This document shows, piece by piece, positions 21,093 to 30,557 of a stretch of 64,000 bases of DNA. The translations under genes and the position numbers were made by a program. Each line of letters begins with the position of its first letter. Within the stretch, counting starts at the first letter, position 1. The notes beneath the pieces were generated by a model, which ran no database searches, was not told the origin of the DNA, and saw only the letters and a list, made by a program, of their open reading frames with translations. The stretch is from Muribaculaceae bacterium (GTDB taxonomy: Bacteria > Bacteroidota > Bacteroidia > Bacteroidales > Muribaculaceae): contig JAFLTO010000008.1 in NCBI GenBank assembly GCA_022510425.1, positions 61,295 through 125,294 of the forward strand, read 5' to 3'.

Positions 21093-23333
21093 TTATTTAG
21101 TTTTATATAGAATTGAGGTGCTGCTTTCAGAATTTCCAATAAAATGTTTGGCTCTTATCTCTTTATAATCTTCCACCTTTAAAGGTTGTTGATACATTTC
21201 ACTACTTCTATCGGGTTCGCTACCATCAATGGTATATCTGATTTCTCCCAGACCATAAGGTTCATTCATAAAAATTATTCCTTCTTCTTCAATTATACCC
21301 GGTTGTCTTACAAAGAAATTTATTCCTTCCTCATCCCAAGTTGGCATTTCCTCCGTAATTATTCCGAAATATTCCTTTTCTGTTAAAGTGGAATGTGAAT
21401 TATGAGCTCTTTCAGCTAATCCCAAAATTCGAGGAAAAACATATCTCTTGACCATGCCGAAATCTCTGATTGTTTCTCCAAAAAGATGGGCAGAGATTCC
21501 TATAATTTTTGATTGTGTGAGTGAGTCGGCCGGCATCAGCGTGTCTATAGTAGCATTTAAAGGTGTAAATTCAGTTAGGATACCACCCCACCACATTCCC
21601 GGCTCTTCGGGATGCCCACTATAATGATGATCAAAATAAAGATAATCAACATTGCTTAAGATAACATTGTAACCCTTTTCGGCCATTTTCTTACTATTTT
21701 CTTTACCTCCTTTAGTCCAACTGTTTACACCGTAAGTGACAGGTGCTACCACGGAATCATATTCTGTTGAATGGTTAAGTGCCACTTCCTGCCAACCTGC
21801 GATCTTGATTCCCTTTTCTTTAGCAATTTTAGCTAATCTTTCCACAAAATAAGCATGTAGTTCGTTCTGACTTGTTAATCCTTTTTCCTTCATTAGTTTG
21901 TGAACCGCCGCACTTCCGTCCCATGCATTTTTTGGCACCTCATCTCCACCCACATTTATCGCCAAAAGTGGTACTCCGGCCTTATTATATATTGCAATCA
22001 CATCATCAAAAACAGTATCCCAAAATTTATATGGGCCTTCTAATGCAGGATTCATCAAGTTATCATAAAAATCCTGAGCGGTTCTATATTTTGAAGTATC
22101 ACCATCTTCAATAAGTCTATAGGAGTCATCTCCATTATGTTTGGCTCTCCATTCCATTGATCGTATTGCTGCTCTGCTATGACCCGGAGTATCAAATTCA
22201 GGAATAACTTTTACTCCTTTGGAATCGGCATATTTCAATATTTCAATGAAATCGTTGACATTATAAAATCCATTTGCCACCGTATGTGAATCAGGATTTC
22301 CGTCTCCTGAATAAATACCCTTTAAAAATGGCACATCATCTGTCAAAGTATATCCTCTGTGGCCACCTACCTGAGTCAATTCAGGAAGTGATGGAATCTC
22401 CATTCTCCAAGCTTCGTCTTCTCCCAAATGGAAATGTAGAATATTTAATCCATATTTACTCATTTGGTCAATCACTACTTTTACGTCTTCTTTGGGTAGA
22501 AAATTTCTGGCAACATCAAGCATAAAACCTCTATAGGGGAAATCACTCCAATCTTCTATTTCAACTTCCGGCACTAATCCATTTTCATCGGCACTTTCTT
22601 TTATGCGTCTTTTCAAACTCTCAGCTATAATCTCGGGATATTCGCTATTGGTTTTAATTGTAATCTTTCCATCTTTTATTGAAGCTTGCCAGTAGTCTGT
22701 CCTATCATCTTCTATTTGCTCTATATTTATGGGAGAAATTACTAATTCTTTGGAATCAACCTTATTCTCTTGTAGCGCAATGCTTTTTAATGTGGGAATT
22801 TGATTATATGGAGTAGAACGATAAGAGGATTTTAATGAATCATTAATCAAATAGGCTTCATCTCCATATGTCATAAAATCATCTCCGTTTTTGGGATTAA
22901 CCCACTGCTCCGGGAATGATGTCAATCTTTTTCTCACAACTTTCGCAGGAATTGGCTTTCCGTCTTTTACCAAATGCATACCATCCGGAAGGAATAGATG
23001 GAATCTAAAGGATTTATTTTTCCAAAGATCTATAACAACGCTGTCGTTAGGAACGGCTGTTAAAAATTTTGGAGATTTTATCAGATAATATCCCGGAAGA
23101 ATTTCAATAAGAGTATCCGCAGGATCAACCGGACGGGTTGCAGTTTTTGTCTGACAAAAGGCTACTCCGTCATATGGTTCATCAGCTAATATCGTATATC
23201 GCTCTATATGATAATCATTGCCTTCTGAATCCAACTCGTTTCCCAAAGTTTCCCAGGTAATTATATTTTCTGCAGATATTATGGACCCTCCTGCTATAAT
23301 TAAAGTTCCAATAATAAATTTTTTGAGTTTCAT
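21093..23333 (-). CDS. Beta-N-acetylhexosaminidase, GH20
   Basis: A 746-residue exported enzyme (signal peptide MKLKKFIIGTLIIAGGSIISA). An N-terminal GH20b-like domain precedes the TIM barrel with ILHFHLGEDEAWRMEIP, VIPEFDTPGHSRAAI and the catalytic Asp-Glu pair in INVGGDEVPKNAW. A C-terminal ~70-residue chitobiase-like tail (EPYGLGEIRYTIDGSEPDRSS) follows. It removes terminal GlcNAc or GalNAc once sialic acid and galactose are gone. First gene of the minus-strand nan operon; three bases separate it from the transporter. Confidence 0.93.
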   Translation of the reverse strand: MKLKKFIIGTLIIAGGSIISAENIITWETLGNELDSEGNDYHIERYTILADEPYDGVAFCQTKTATRPVDPADTLIEILPGYYLIKSPKFLTAVPNDSVVIDLWKNKSFRFHLFLPDGMHLVKDGKPIPAKVVRKRLTSFPEQWVNPKNGDDFMTYGDEAYLINDSLKSSYRSTPYNQIPTLKSIALQENKVDSKELVISPINIEQIEDDRTDYWQASIKDGKITIKTNSEYPEIIAESLKRRIKESADENGLVPEVEIEDWSDFPYRGFMLDVARNFLPKEDVKVVIDQMSKYGLNILHFHLGEDEAWRMEIPSLPELTQVGGHRGYTLTDDVPFLKGIYSGDGNPDSHTVANGFYNVNDFIEILKYADSKGVKVIPEFDTPGHSRAAIRSMEWRAKHNGDDSYRLIEDGDTSKYRTAQDFYDNLMNPALEGPYKFWDTVFDDVIAIYNKAGVPLLAINVGGDEVPKNAWDGSAAVHKLMKEKGLTSQNELHAYFVERLAKIAKEKGIKIAGWQEVALNHSTEYDSVVAPVTYGVNSWTKGGKENSKKMAEKGYNVILSNVDYLYFDHHYSGHPEEPGMWWGGILTEFTPLNATIDTLMPADSLTQSKIIGISAHLFGETIRDFGMVKRYVFPRILGLAERAHNSHSTLTEKEYFGIITEEMPTWDEEGINFFVRQPGIIEEEGIIFMNEPYGLGEIRYTIDGSEPDRSSEMYQQPLKVEDYKEIRAKHFIGNSESSTSILYKTK

Positions 23334-23411
23334 AGTATATTGTCTAAGTCTTAAGTATTATTTTGTAAATATACTAAAAGGAGAGCAATAATCAAAATCA
23401 ATAAAATTCTA

Positions 23412-23452
23412 TAAATTTGCTTTGTAATGAATATTCCGGTTAATAACGGAAT
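23412..23452 (+). promoter_or_regulatory. Candidate -7 box and small leader hairpin of mutS2
   Basis: TAAATTTG at 23412-23419 fits the -7 consensus. A short inverted repeat, ATTCCG and CGGAAT around an 8-nt loop, lies in the leader at 23433-23452. The -33 element is not evident. Confidence 0.4.
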
Positions 23453-23488
23453 GGTTTTTGCTATAAAGATTTCAGAAGATTTTTGAAG

Positions 23489-25954
23489 ATGATTTACCCT
23501 AAAGATTTTGAAAATAAAATAGGTTTTACCCCTTTAAGGAAGTTATTAAAAGAAAAATGTGAAACTCCGATGGGTCAAGTCTTGGTTGCAGAAATGGAAT
23601 TTAAAAGCAACAGGAAGATCCTTTTAAAAGAATTGGGTTCAACAAGTGAGATGAAGAAAATGATTGAAGCTGGAACTTCTTTACCCCAGTTTTCTTTCTT
23701 CGATATTGCAGGTTGGTTGAAGGAGTTAAAATCTCCTGGCTCTTTTATGACATCGGAACAACTTTATAAATCAGCATTGACGTTTCATACAATGAATGAA
23801 ATCAATGTGTTTTTTAATCTGCAGGATTCTTCCCTACTAAAATGTCCTAATCTCAGATATGATTTTTCATCAATTCCCATCTTTTCAGATCTTGAAAGAG
23901 AAATTTTCAAATGCATTGATAAAGATGGAGGTGTAAAAGATAATGCTTCTGCTGAATTATATGAAATCAGAAAAGGGATAGAATCCCTTTCACGTTCAAT
24001 GCACAAAATCATGCGGAAAGTGCTTGATAGCTCTATTAGCCAAGGAATCATAGAAAAAGATGCAACTCCCGTCTTGAGGGAAGGTAGATTGGTGATTCCT
24101 GTATCTTCATCAAATAAAAGAAATATCACAGGAATTGTGCATGATACAAGCGCTACAGGTAAAACCGTGTTTATAGAACCATCAGAAGTTGTAGAAGCCG
24201 GCAATCGTTTGCGTGAACTTCAAAGGGAGGAGGAACAGGAAATTATAAAAATCCTTATTGGATTAACTGATTTATTAAGGCCCTATACCGATGAAATCAA
24301 GAGGGGGTGTAATCTTCTCGCCCTTTTCGATTTTATTAAGGCTAAAGCTTTATTTGCAATTGAAACTGGTGGAGAACTTCCCGTAATAGAACCTAAGCCG
24401 GAACTGGATTGGTTTCATGCTGTGCATCCGGGGTTGTTGTTGACATTAAGAAATCACGGCAAAGATGTTGTAGCAATGAATCTTAATCTTAATGATAAAA
24501 ATAGAATCCTGATTATCTCAGGGCCTAATGCAGGTGGTAAATCTGTGAGTCTTAAGACTGTTGGAACAATCCAATACATGATGCAATGCGGTATGCTTCC
24601 CTCTCTTTATTCTAATTCTCATATGGGGCTTTTCTCCAATATTTTCATAGATATAGGCGATGAACAATCTATGGAGAATGACCTTAGCACCTATTCTTCA
24701 CATCTGGCTAATATGAAGTTTTTCCTTCAGAATGCCAATAACCAAACTCTTATTTTGGCCGATGAAATGGGGTCTGGTACCGAACCTCAGATTGGAGCGG
24801 CCTTGGCTCAATCGATTCTTGAACAATTAGGTAAAAGCGGTTGTATGGGTGTTATAACTACCCATTATCAAAACCTTAAAATATTTGCAGAAAATGAAAC
24901 AGGTTTCATCAACGGAGCAATGATGTATGACAGGCAACATTTGCGTCCCACTTTCCAATTATCGGTTGGGGAACCAGGCTCCTCATTTGCTCTCGAAATT
25001 GCAAGAAATATCGGACTTCCGGGTAGTGTTATTGAAAACGCCAAAGAATTGGTAGGTTCAGAATATGTGGATGCAGAGCGTTTCACACTTGATATTCAAA
25101 GAGATAAACGTTATTGGAAAAATAAACGGCTGGAAATAAAAGAAAAAGAAAACCGTCTTAATAGGCTTTTGGAAGATTATGAAGCTAAAGCTGACGAACT
25201 CAAACATCAAAGATCCGAAATTATTAAAGAGGCAAAACTCGAAGCTAAAGAAATTTTGAAAGGAGCGAATACTCAGATAGAACGTTCCATTCATGAAATA
25301 CGTAAATCTCAAGCTGATAAAGAAAAATCAAAATTAGTGCGAAAGGAGCTGGAGGAATATAAAAAATCTTTAGAAACCGAAAATAATATTGAAAATATTC
25401 CGGAGGCTCTTAAGCCTTTAAAACATAAAAGTAAAAAGAAAAAACTTGAAAGCCAACAAAAATCTAATTCCGGTATAGAAAAGAAAATGTTGGAAGTGGG
25501 AGATTTCGTAAAAATAGAAAACGGAGGCGTCACTGGCACTGTTATTTCTATTCAAGGAAAAAAAGCGGAAGTTGCATTTGGCAATCTTCGTACTAAAATT
25601 GATATAGATAAACTTCAAATTTCAAAAAAACCACAAATTTCAATTCAGAATCCAACCATCTATTCATCACAAAATAGTTCAGAGTCGGTAAGTCGGGAAC
25701 GTCAATTGAAATTTAAGACAGATATTGACATACGAGGTTTCAGAGCCGAAGATGCTTTGCAGGCTATAACTTATTTCATCGATGATGCAATTCAATTTAA
25801 CGCTCAACGCGTAAGAATAATTCATGGCACCGGACATGGAATTTTGCGTAATATTATAAGAGAACAATTGAAATCTAATTCTTCAGTCAAAGATTTTCAT
25901 GATGAAGACGTTAGATTCGGAGGAGCGGGGATCACTGTAGTCGATCTTGAATAA
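23489..25954 (+). CDS. mutS2: MutS2 endonuclease/ribosome-rescue ATPase with Smr domain
   Basis: An 821-residue protein starting at the ATG at 23489 (an in-frame TTG lies two codons upstream). The MutS-type ATPase has Walker A ISGPNAGGKSVSLK, the segment DEQSMENDLSTYSSH and Walker B LILADEMGSGTEP. A long charged coiled coil follows (~residues 520-640), then a KOW-like stretch (VGDFVKIENGGVTGTV) and a C-terminal Smr domain (DIDIRGFRAEDAL, RIIHGTGHGILR). It lacks the mismatch-recognition domain of MutS. Family roles are suppression of recombination and splitting of collided ribosomes. Monocistronic with its own terminator. Confidence 0.94.
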   Translation: MIYPKDFENKIGFTPLRKLLKEKCETPMGQVLVAEMEFKSNRKILLKELGSTSEMKKMIEAGTSLPQFSFFDIAGWLKELKSPGSFMTSEQLYKSALTFHTMNEINVFFNLQDSSLLKCPNLRYDFSSIPIFSDLEREIFKCIDKDGGVKDNASAELYEIRKGIESLSRSMHKIMRKVLDSSISQGIIEKDATPVLREGRLVIPVSSSNKRNITGIVHDTSATGKTVFIEPSEVVEAGNRLRELQREEEQEIIKILIGLTDLLRPYTDEIKRGCNLLALFDFIKAKALFAIETGGELPVIEPKPELDWFHAVHPGLLLTLRNHGKDVVAMNLNLNDKNRILIISGPNAGGKSVSLKTVGTIQYMMQCGMLPSLYSNSHMGLFSNIFIDIGDEQSMENDLSTYSSHLANMKFFLQNANNQTLILADEMGSGTEPQIGAALAQSILEQLGKSGCMGVITTHYQNLKIFAENETGFINGAMMYDRQHLRPTFQLSVGEPGSSFALEIARNIGLPGSVIENAKELVGSEYVDAERFTLDIQRDKRYWKNKRLEIKEKENRLNRLLEDYEAKADELKHQRSEIIKEAKLEAKEILKGANTQIERSIHEIRKSQADKEKSKLVRKELEEYKKSLETENNIENIPEALKPLKHKSKKKKLESQQKSNSGIEKKMLEVGDFVKIENGGVTGTVISIQGKKAEVAFGNLRTKIDIDKLQISKKPQISIQNPTIYSSQNSSESVSRERQLKFKTDIDIRGFRAEDALQAITYFIDDAIQFNAQRVRIIHGTGHGILRNIIREQLKSNSSVKDFHDEDVRFGGAGITVVDLE

Positions 25955-25961
25955 TCACACA

Positions 25962-25992
25962 AAAAAAAGCCGCTGTAATACAGCAGCTTTTT
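25962..25992. terminator. Bidirectional terminator
   Basis: AAAAAGC-c-GCTG then a TAATA loop, CAGC-a-GCTTTTT: a hairpin with one internal mismatch and A/T runs on both sides, between convergent mutS2 and the oligopeptidase gene. Confidence 0.8.
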
Positions 25993-26013
25993 CATTGTTT
26001 TATCTATCAAAAA

Positions 26014-28161
26014 TTAATTTTCTACACTCTTAGGGGTTACATCAATATTATTAAATATAAATGAATATAAGTCTGTATATTCGTCTATAATTTTTGATAT
26101 CGGTTTTCCACCTCCATGACCGGCTTTAGAATCAATACGGATTAGCTTAGGGGCGTCTCCTGTATCAGAAGCTTGAAGCTGAGCCGCATATTTGAACGAA
26201 TGTGCAGGCACAACTCTGTCATCATGATCGGCAGTGGTAATCAAGATTGCAGGATATGGTGTGCCGTCATTCTTGATATTATGTAATGGAGAATATGAAT
26301 ATAGATAGTCAGCCATTTCTCTTGAATCATCACTACGGCCATAATCATTAGCCCAATTCCATCCTATAGTGAAAAGATGATATCTCATCATATCCATTAC
26401 TCCTACTCTTGGAATGGCTACTTTGAATAAGTCAGGACGCATATTTACAGTAGCACCCACTAACAATCCTCCATTACTGCCTCCTTCTATTGTAAGATAA
26501 TCCGGAGATGTATAATTATTGGAAATCAAATATTCAGCTGCTGAAATGAAATCATTAAAAACATTTTTTTTGTTAAGCTTGGTTCCAGCCTGGTGCCACT
26601 CTTCACCATATTCCGAACCACCTCTTAGATTTGCCTGGGCATAAATTCCTCCGTTTTCCAGCCATAGCAGTCTATTGGCTGAAAATCCGGGTGTCAAAGA
26701 AATATTAAAACCGCCATAACCATAAAGATACACAGGATTTTGACCATTCTTTTCCAATCCCTTTTTATAAGTCAGAAACATCGGTATCTGAGTTCCATCC
26801 GATGAAGCATAGAACACTTGTTCGGTGACATAATCCTCAGGATTAATGCCTCCAACTTCAGTCTGATGCAATAGTTTACTTTCACCGCTCTTCAAATCAA
26901 GAGAATAAGTGGAGGCTGGTGACAAAAAAGATGTGAACGAATAATATACCTCGTCGGAATCTTTATCAGCTGAAATAGCCACCGATCCATAAGTAGGTAA
27001 AGTAATTTCCCTTATCAACAGGCCATCAGGATCGTATTCATACAATCTATCCGAAGCATCTTGCTCCACTTGTACAAGTAATCTTCCTCCGGCTGGTGTA
27101 ACATCCTTTATCACAGCTTTCCCTTCCGGTATAACAACTTTCCAATTTTCTTTAGATGGTTTAGAAAGATCTATCTGCATCAATCTGTTGTTGGGTGCGT
27201 TGTAGTTTGTTAATACAAGGGCTTTATTTCCGGTTACATCTACAATATTTATATCATAATCCTGGCTGGGTTCGATGACAACCCAATCCCCGCCAGTCTT
27301 TAAATTTTTATACATGATTGAATTACCGTTTCCTTCTCCGGATGCCGATACAAACAAAAAGTCTTCACTTTCAGGAACATAAGCTGAATGAAAATGAAGA
27401 GGATGCTTCAAGTCTTCATATACCAACAAGTCCTCCTCTTGGGCTGTCCCGATTTTATGATAGTAAATCTGATGATTTTCATTTGCATTTGAAAATTCTT
27501 TGCCCGCTTCCGGTTTGGGATAAGAACTGTAATAGAATCCATCTTCATTCCAGGAAGCTCCGGTGAATTTTGCCCATTCTATATGATCCGCAAGAAGTTT
27601 TCCACTCTCAGTTTCCATTACATAAATTTCATTCCAATCAGAGCCACTTCTTGATATTATATAGGCCGTATATTTTCCATCATTGCTCATCGATACACCC
27701 TGCAAAGCTACTGTGCCATCCTCCGAAAGTGTATTCGGATCAAGAAATATTTCCCCTTCTTTATCAGGCTGATCTGTGCGATAAAGAATACTCTGGTTTT
27801 TTAATCCATCATTTTCGAAATAATAGTATTTCCCGTCTTTTTTCTTAGTTAAAAGACCAGTCTTTTTATAATTATTAAGATCGGTGAGACGTTTTCTGAT
27901 GTTTTCTCTGTATGGAATTGCGGATAGATATGATTCCGTTAGTGCATTTTCTGCTTTAACCCATTCTAATGTGGCTGGAGCAGTATCATTTTCCAATGGT
28001 CTATAAGGATCTGATACAATTAAACCTGCATAATTGTCAGTCACAGCTTCATCCATTGGGGCTTTGGGATAATTAAGTTGATTTTGACCCGAACCGCAAC
28101 TCATAGTCAATCCGGCCAATGTTGTCATAGCTGAAATTTTTAATACGTTTTTCTTTTTCAT
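26014..28161 (-). CDS. Prolyl oligopeptidase family lipoprotein (S9A)
   Basis: A 715-residue serine peptidase. The N-terminus MKKKNVLKISAMTTLAGLTMSCG carries a lipobox, so a lipoprotein facing the periplasm or surface is expected. A beta-propeller domain (~residues 90-430) precedes the alpha/beta-hydrolase with YGYGGFNISLTP, the nucleophile in TIEGGSNGGLLVGA, Asp in TADHDDRVVPAHS and His in KAGHGGGKP. It should cut short proline-containing peptides. Twelve bases separate it from the upstream Usp gene, so they may be co-transcribed. Confidence 0.93.
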   Translation of the reverse strand: MKKKNVLKISAMTTLAGLTMSCGSGQNQLNYPKAPMDEAVTDNYAGLIVSDPYRPLENDTAPATLEWVKAENALTESYLSAIPYRENIRKRLTDLNNYKKTGLLTKKKDGKYYYFENDGLKNQSILYRTDQPDKEGEIFLDPNTLSEDGTVALQGVSMSNDGKYTAYIISRSGSDWNEIYVMETESGKLLADHIEWAKFTGASWNEDGFYYSSYPKPEAGKEFSNANENHQIYYHKIGTAQEEDLLVYEDLKHPLHFHSAYVPESEDFLFVSASGEGNGNSIMYKNLKTGGDWVVIEPSQDYDINIVDVTGNKALVLTNYNAPNNRLMQIDLSKPSKENWKVVIPEGKAVIKDVTPAGGRLLVQVEQDASDRLYEYDPDGLLIREITLPTYGSVAISADKDSDEVYYSFTSFLSPASTYSLDLKSGESKLLHQTEVGGINPEDYVTEQVFYASSDGTQIPMFLTYKKGLEKNGQNPVYLYGYGGFNISLTPGFSANRLLWLENGGIYAQANLRGGSEYGEEWHQAGTKLNKKNVFNDFISAAEYLISNNYTSPDYLTIEGGSNGGLLVGATVNMRPDLFKVAIPRVGVMDMMRYHLFTIGWNWANDYGRSDDSREMADYLYSYSPLHNIKNDGTPYPAILITTADHDDRVVPAHSFKYAAQLQASDTGDAPKLIRIDSKAGHGGGKPISKIIDEYTDLYSFIFNNIDVTPKSVEN

Positions 28162-28174
28162 AATTTTTTATGTT

Positions 28175-29311
28175 CTAAATTGGAAGAGCAAGAAGAGGCA
28201 GATCTCTTTCAAACAATAATCTGTGTGCTATACCCGGATTAAACAATCTCATGAAAGCATTCTTCCTCCGGTTTGGTACGACTATTAATTCTGTTCCTCT
28301 TTGAGATTCATAATTATTGAAGTCCGCCATAAAATTTTTATGGGGCAATATTGCAGTAATAAAATGAGCTGTTGGATAGGTTTTATTAAAATAATCTTTT
28401 AAATGTAGAAGTTTATTCTTTATTTTTTTATCCTCTTTGTCGTGAACAGGTATCAAAGTCACTGTGACATCAGGATATTCAAACATTCTCATGAATGAAT
28501 CCACACACATGAGATCCTGTTGATCTAAATTACATAGATAAATAACTTCTTTAATATGTGTGAGATGTGCAAAACTGTAGTTCTCCGGAATGGAAAGTAA
28601 AGGCACTTTACAATCATCAAGCACTTCAGCAGTGACACTCCCTATTAATTGTTCACCCTTCTTTTGTTTACCTCTCGTCACCATTACGACCAAAGCTGGT
28701 GAAGAAACCTTGCAAAACTCTTTAATCACATCTTCAGCAACCCCATCTTCCATTAATGCTTTGAAATTCATGTCCGGAATTGTCCCCTCTTTCTGTGCTT
28801 CATGAAGTCGTGAAATGAGTTCTTTCATTTTTTTTCTTCCTTGTTTTTGAAGATCCTTACTTAATTCCACTTCGTTATATTCCTCTTCCAAAGAATTGTC
28901 GATTCCTAAATCAGTAGTGTCTTCCAAGGAAAATGATGGACTAAAAACAGGTGTTGGATAGGCATGAAGCAATACAGGCTGTAAATGTAGATAAGAAGCT
29001 AACTCAAAACCGGTTTTGCATGCATTGAAACAATAATCATTAAAGTCAACCGGGATCAAAAGTTCTCCTTTATGACCCGTCAACACATTGTCAAGTGTTA
29101 AAGAAGTGAGATGCTCCAGGCTCTCTGTTACTTTAAGTGCCATTGTTAGATCCTTTTCATGAATCATAACTCTGATAGCCACTGCAATTGGAGCCCCGGA
29201 GGCTACATAATTTTGAAGTTTCACTTCTATAGAGTGAGCCTCAAGAATTTTCTGCAGAGCTATGGCATGGTCGGCAGTATGAATGGATAAGGTTATAAAT
29301 TTATCTTCCAT
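28175..29311 (-). CDS. Universal stress protein with extra N-terminal regulatory-like domain
   Basis: A 378-residue cytoplasmic protein. The first ~85 residues (FITLSIHTADHAIALQKILEA...) look like a small ferredoxin-fold sensory domain similar to the DUF2007-type putative signal-transducing family. The rest carries two Usp-like halves: LLIPVDFNDYCFNACKTGFELASY with LVVMVTRGKQKKGEQLIGSVTAEVL (typical G-x9-G-S/T nucleotide-binding end), and a second half ending with ELIVVPNRRKNAFMRLFNPGIAHRLL. The exact ligand is unknown. A hairpin terminator lies just upstream, so it is separated from the HTH gene. Confidence 0.8.
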   Translation of the reverse strand: MEDKFITLSIHTADHAIALQKILEAHSIEVKLQNYVASGAPIAVAIRVMIHEKDLTMALKVTESLEHLTSLTLDNVLTGHKGELLIPVDFNDYCFNACKTGFELASYLHLQPVLLHAYPTPVFSPSFSLEDTTDLGIDNSLEEEYNEVELSKDLQKQGRKKMKELISRLHEAQKEGTIPDMNFKALMEDGVAEDVIKEFCKVSSPALVVMVTRGKQKKGEQLIGSVTAEVLDDCKVPLLSIPENYSFAHLTHIKEVIYLCNLDQQDLMCVDSFMRMFEYPDVTVTLIPVHDKEDKKIKNKLLHLKDYFNKTYPTAHFITAILPHKNFMADFNNYESQRGTELIVVPNRRKNAFMRLFNPGIAHRLLFERDLPLLALPI

Positions 29312-29322
29312 AATTCACAAAG

Positions 29323-29345
29323 GGCGTTCCGATTCACGAAACGCC
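29323..29345 (-). terminator. Hairpin terminator-like element after the HTH gene
   Basis: On the minus strand GGCGTTTCG and CGGAACGCC form a 9-bp stem (one G-U pair) around TGAAT, followed by CTTT. The U-tract is weak, so function as a terminator is likely but not certain. Confidence 0.6.
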
Positions 29346-29375
29346 TAAGAATTGTTGTTGGTAATTATTTGGGAT

Positions 29376-29636
29376 TTAATCCTCTTTATTTTTTTCTTCA
29401 AGGATTTTAACTGCCATATCATATATTGTAGTATCGTCCAGAACAACTATACCACCGTCTGGGCCCGGTTCGATATGCATACCCACATTCTTACCAAACT
29501 GATAGTTCACACCACCAAAATAGTTACGTACTGTCTGCACGGTCAGGTTCAGTTCGTCGGCTATACGATGTGTTGCACCGTCAGGCAGACTATCTTTAAG
29601 TCTGCGAAGTTCATTGAATGTGATTGTTTTACTCAT
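29376..29636 (-). CDS. Small helix-turn-helix DNA-binding protein
   Basis: An 86-residue protein. Residues ~8-40 (LRRLKDSLPDGATHRIADELNLTV followed by QTVRNYFGG) read as a helix-turn-helix in which the second helix would contact DNA. The C-terminal half includes the segment GPDGGIVVLDDTTIYDMA. Small proteins of this appearance are common in Bacteroidales; the target is unknown. It stands alone with ~100 bases of upstream sequence. The overlapping plus-strand frame lacks recognisable features, so this strand is preferred. Confidence 0.72.
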   Translation of the reverse strand: MSKTITFNELRRLKDSLPDGATHRIADELNLTVQTVRNYFGGVNYQFGKNVGMHIEPGPDGGIVVLDDTTIYDMAVKILEEKNKED

Positions 29637-29741
29637 ATTTTTTGCTTTATTTAATTTGCTTTTAGTTTGCTAATTTAAGAATTATTTAGACCTTATGCAA
29701 AGAAAAATCAGTGTCTTTATTGTGTTATATAACATATTATC

Positions 29742-30557
29742 TTATATCACCCCTATATCTTTTGCCGGTACCCAACCAATGTAATCAGAGTTGAGTCGCA
29801 CCTTATACCAACTAACATTCCCTTCAGCATCGGTCTCTTCTGAAATAATTCTAATCTTTGTGCCTCGAGTCAAAACTCCTTCATTGTTGACTTTATCTGT
29901 AGAGTTATCAGGTTCTGTTATAAGAGGAACCTTGAAAGTCAAAATCACTCCATAGTCTTTGTTTTCGTATGATGCAGCTCCAGAATATGCACAGACCAAA
30001 CAAATAATAGATATTCCAATTAGTATGATTCCCCCGAAGAATCCTGTTTTCCTCATTAAGACATTAGAGGTAAATAAATAAAGGCATACACATCCCGAGA
30101 ATAACAGGAAAGTGGCAGCCGCCCATCCTGCCCACGTATTTGATGAAGTGTCTTCTGCTACTGAAGCATGGATGGATTGAAAAAAGTTTGGACTATCTTC
30201 TGTTACTTTTTTTCTTTTCCCTTTTTGCTCTGCTTTATTGGCATCTTCAACCTTGCCGCTTAGATAATTGAGATTACGGTTTATTAGTTTATTGGAAGGA
30301 TCCAGTTTCTTGGCCTTCTGATAGCATAACATGGCATTGCCATAATCATCCTGCTGTAGATAAGCGTTGCCAAGATTGTATAACAAAGGTGCTGAAATTC
30401 CAAATTCCTCAGCAACTGCATTATATTCTTCAATAGCCTGTAAATAATTCCCTGCATTGTAAGCCGAATCTGCTACACTGACTGATGGTGTAGCAAAAAG
30501 AGTCAGATAAAATAAATTTACCGATATAATCAGTGAAAGACGTTTAGATATCTTCAT
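29742..30557 (-). CDS. batE: BatE-like TPR and SH3-domain protein
   Basis: A ~271-residue membrane protein. The start is set at the ATG at 30557 (MKISKRLSLIISVNLF), overlapping the end of batD by 14 bases. After the signal-like N-terminus come tetratricopeptide repeats (AYNAGNYLQAIEEYNAVAEE, PLLYNLGNAYLQQDDYGNAMLCYQKAKKLDP), two membrane helices, and a C-terminal SH3-like domain ending SWYKVRLNSDYIGWVPAKDIG. Last gene of the aerotolerance operon. Its role is structural or scaffolding by family; the molecular function is not established. Confidence 0.88.
   Translation of the reverse strand: MKISKRLSLIISVNLFYLTLFATPSVSVADSAYNAGNYLQAIEEYNAVAEEFGISAPLLYNLGNAYLQQDDYGNAMLCYQKAKKLDPSNKLINRNLNYLSGKVEDANKAEQKGKRKKVTEDSPNFFQSIHASVAEDTSSNTWAGWAAATFLLFSGCVCLYLFTSNVLMRKTGFFGGIILIGISIICLVCAYSGAASYENKDYGVILTFKVPLITEPDNSTDKVNNEGVLTRGTKIRIISEETDAEGNVSWYKVRLNSDYIGWVPAKDIGVI

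Noticed and set aside
29352..29654. 100-codon plus-strand frame over the small HTH gene
   Set aside because: The minus strand gives a coherent HTH protein; the plus frame is His/Cys/Ile-rich without motifs and covers the terminator.
29723..29734. Palindrome TGTTATATAACA after batE
   Set aside because: AT-only-like palindrome without a U-tract; neither a convincing terminator nor a known operator.
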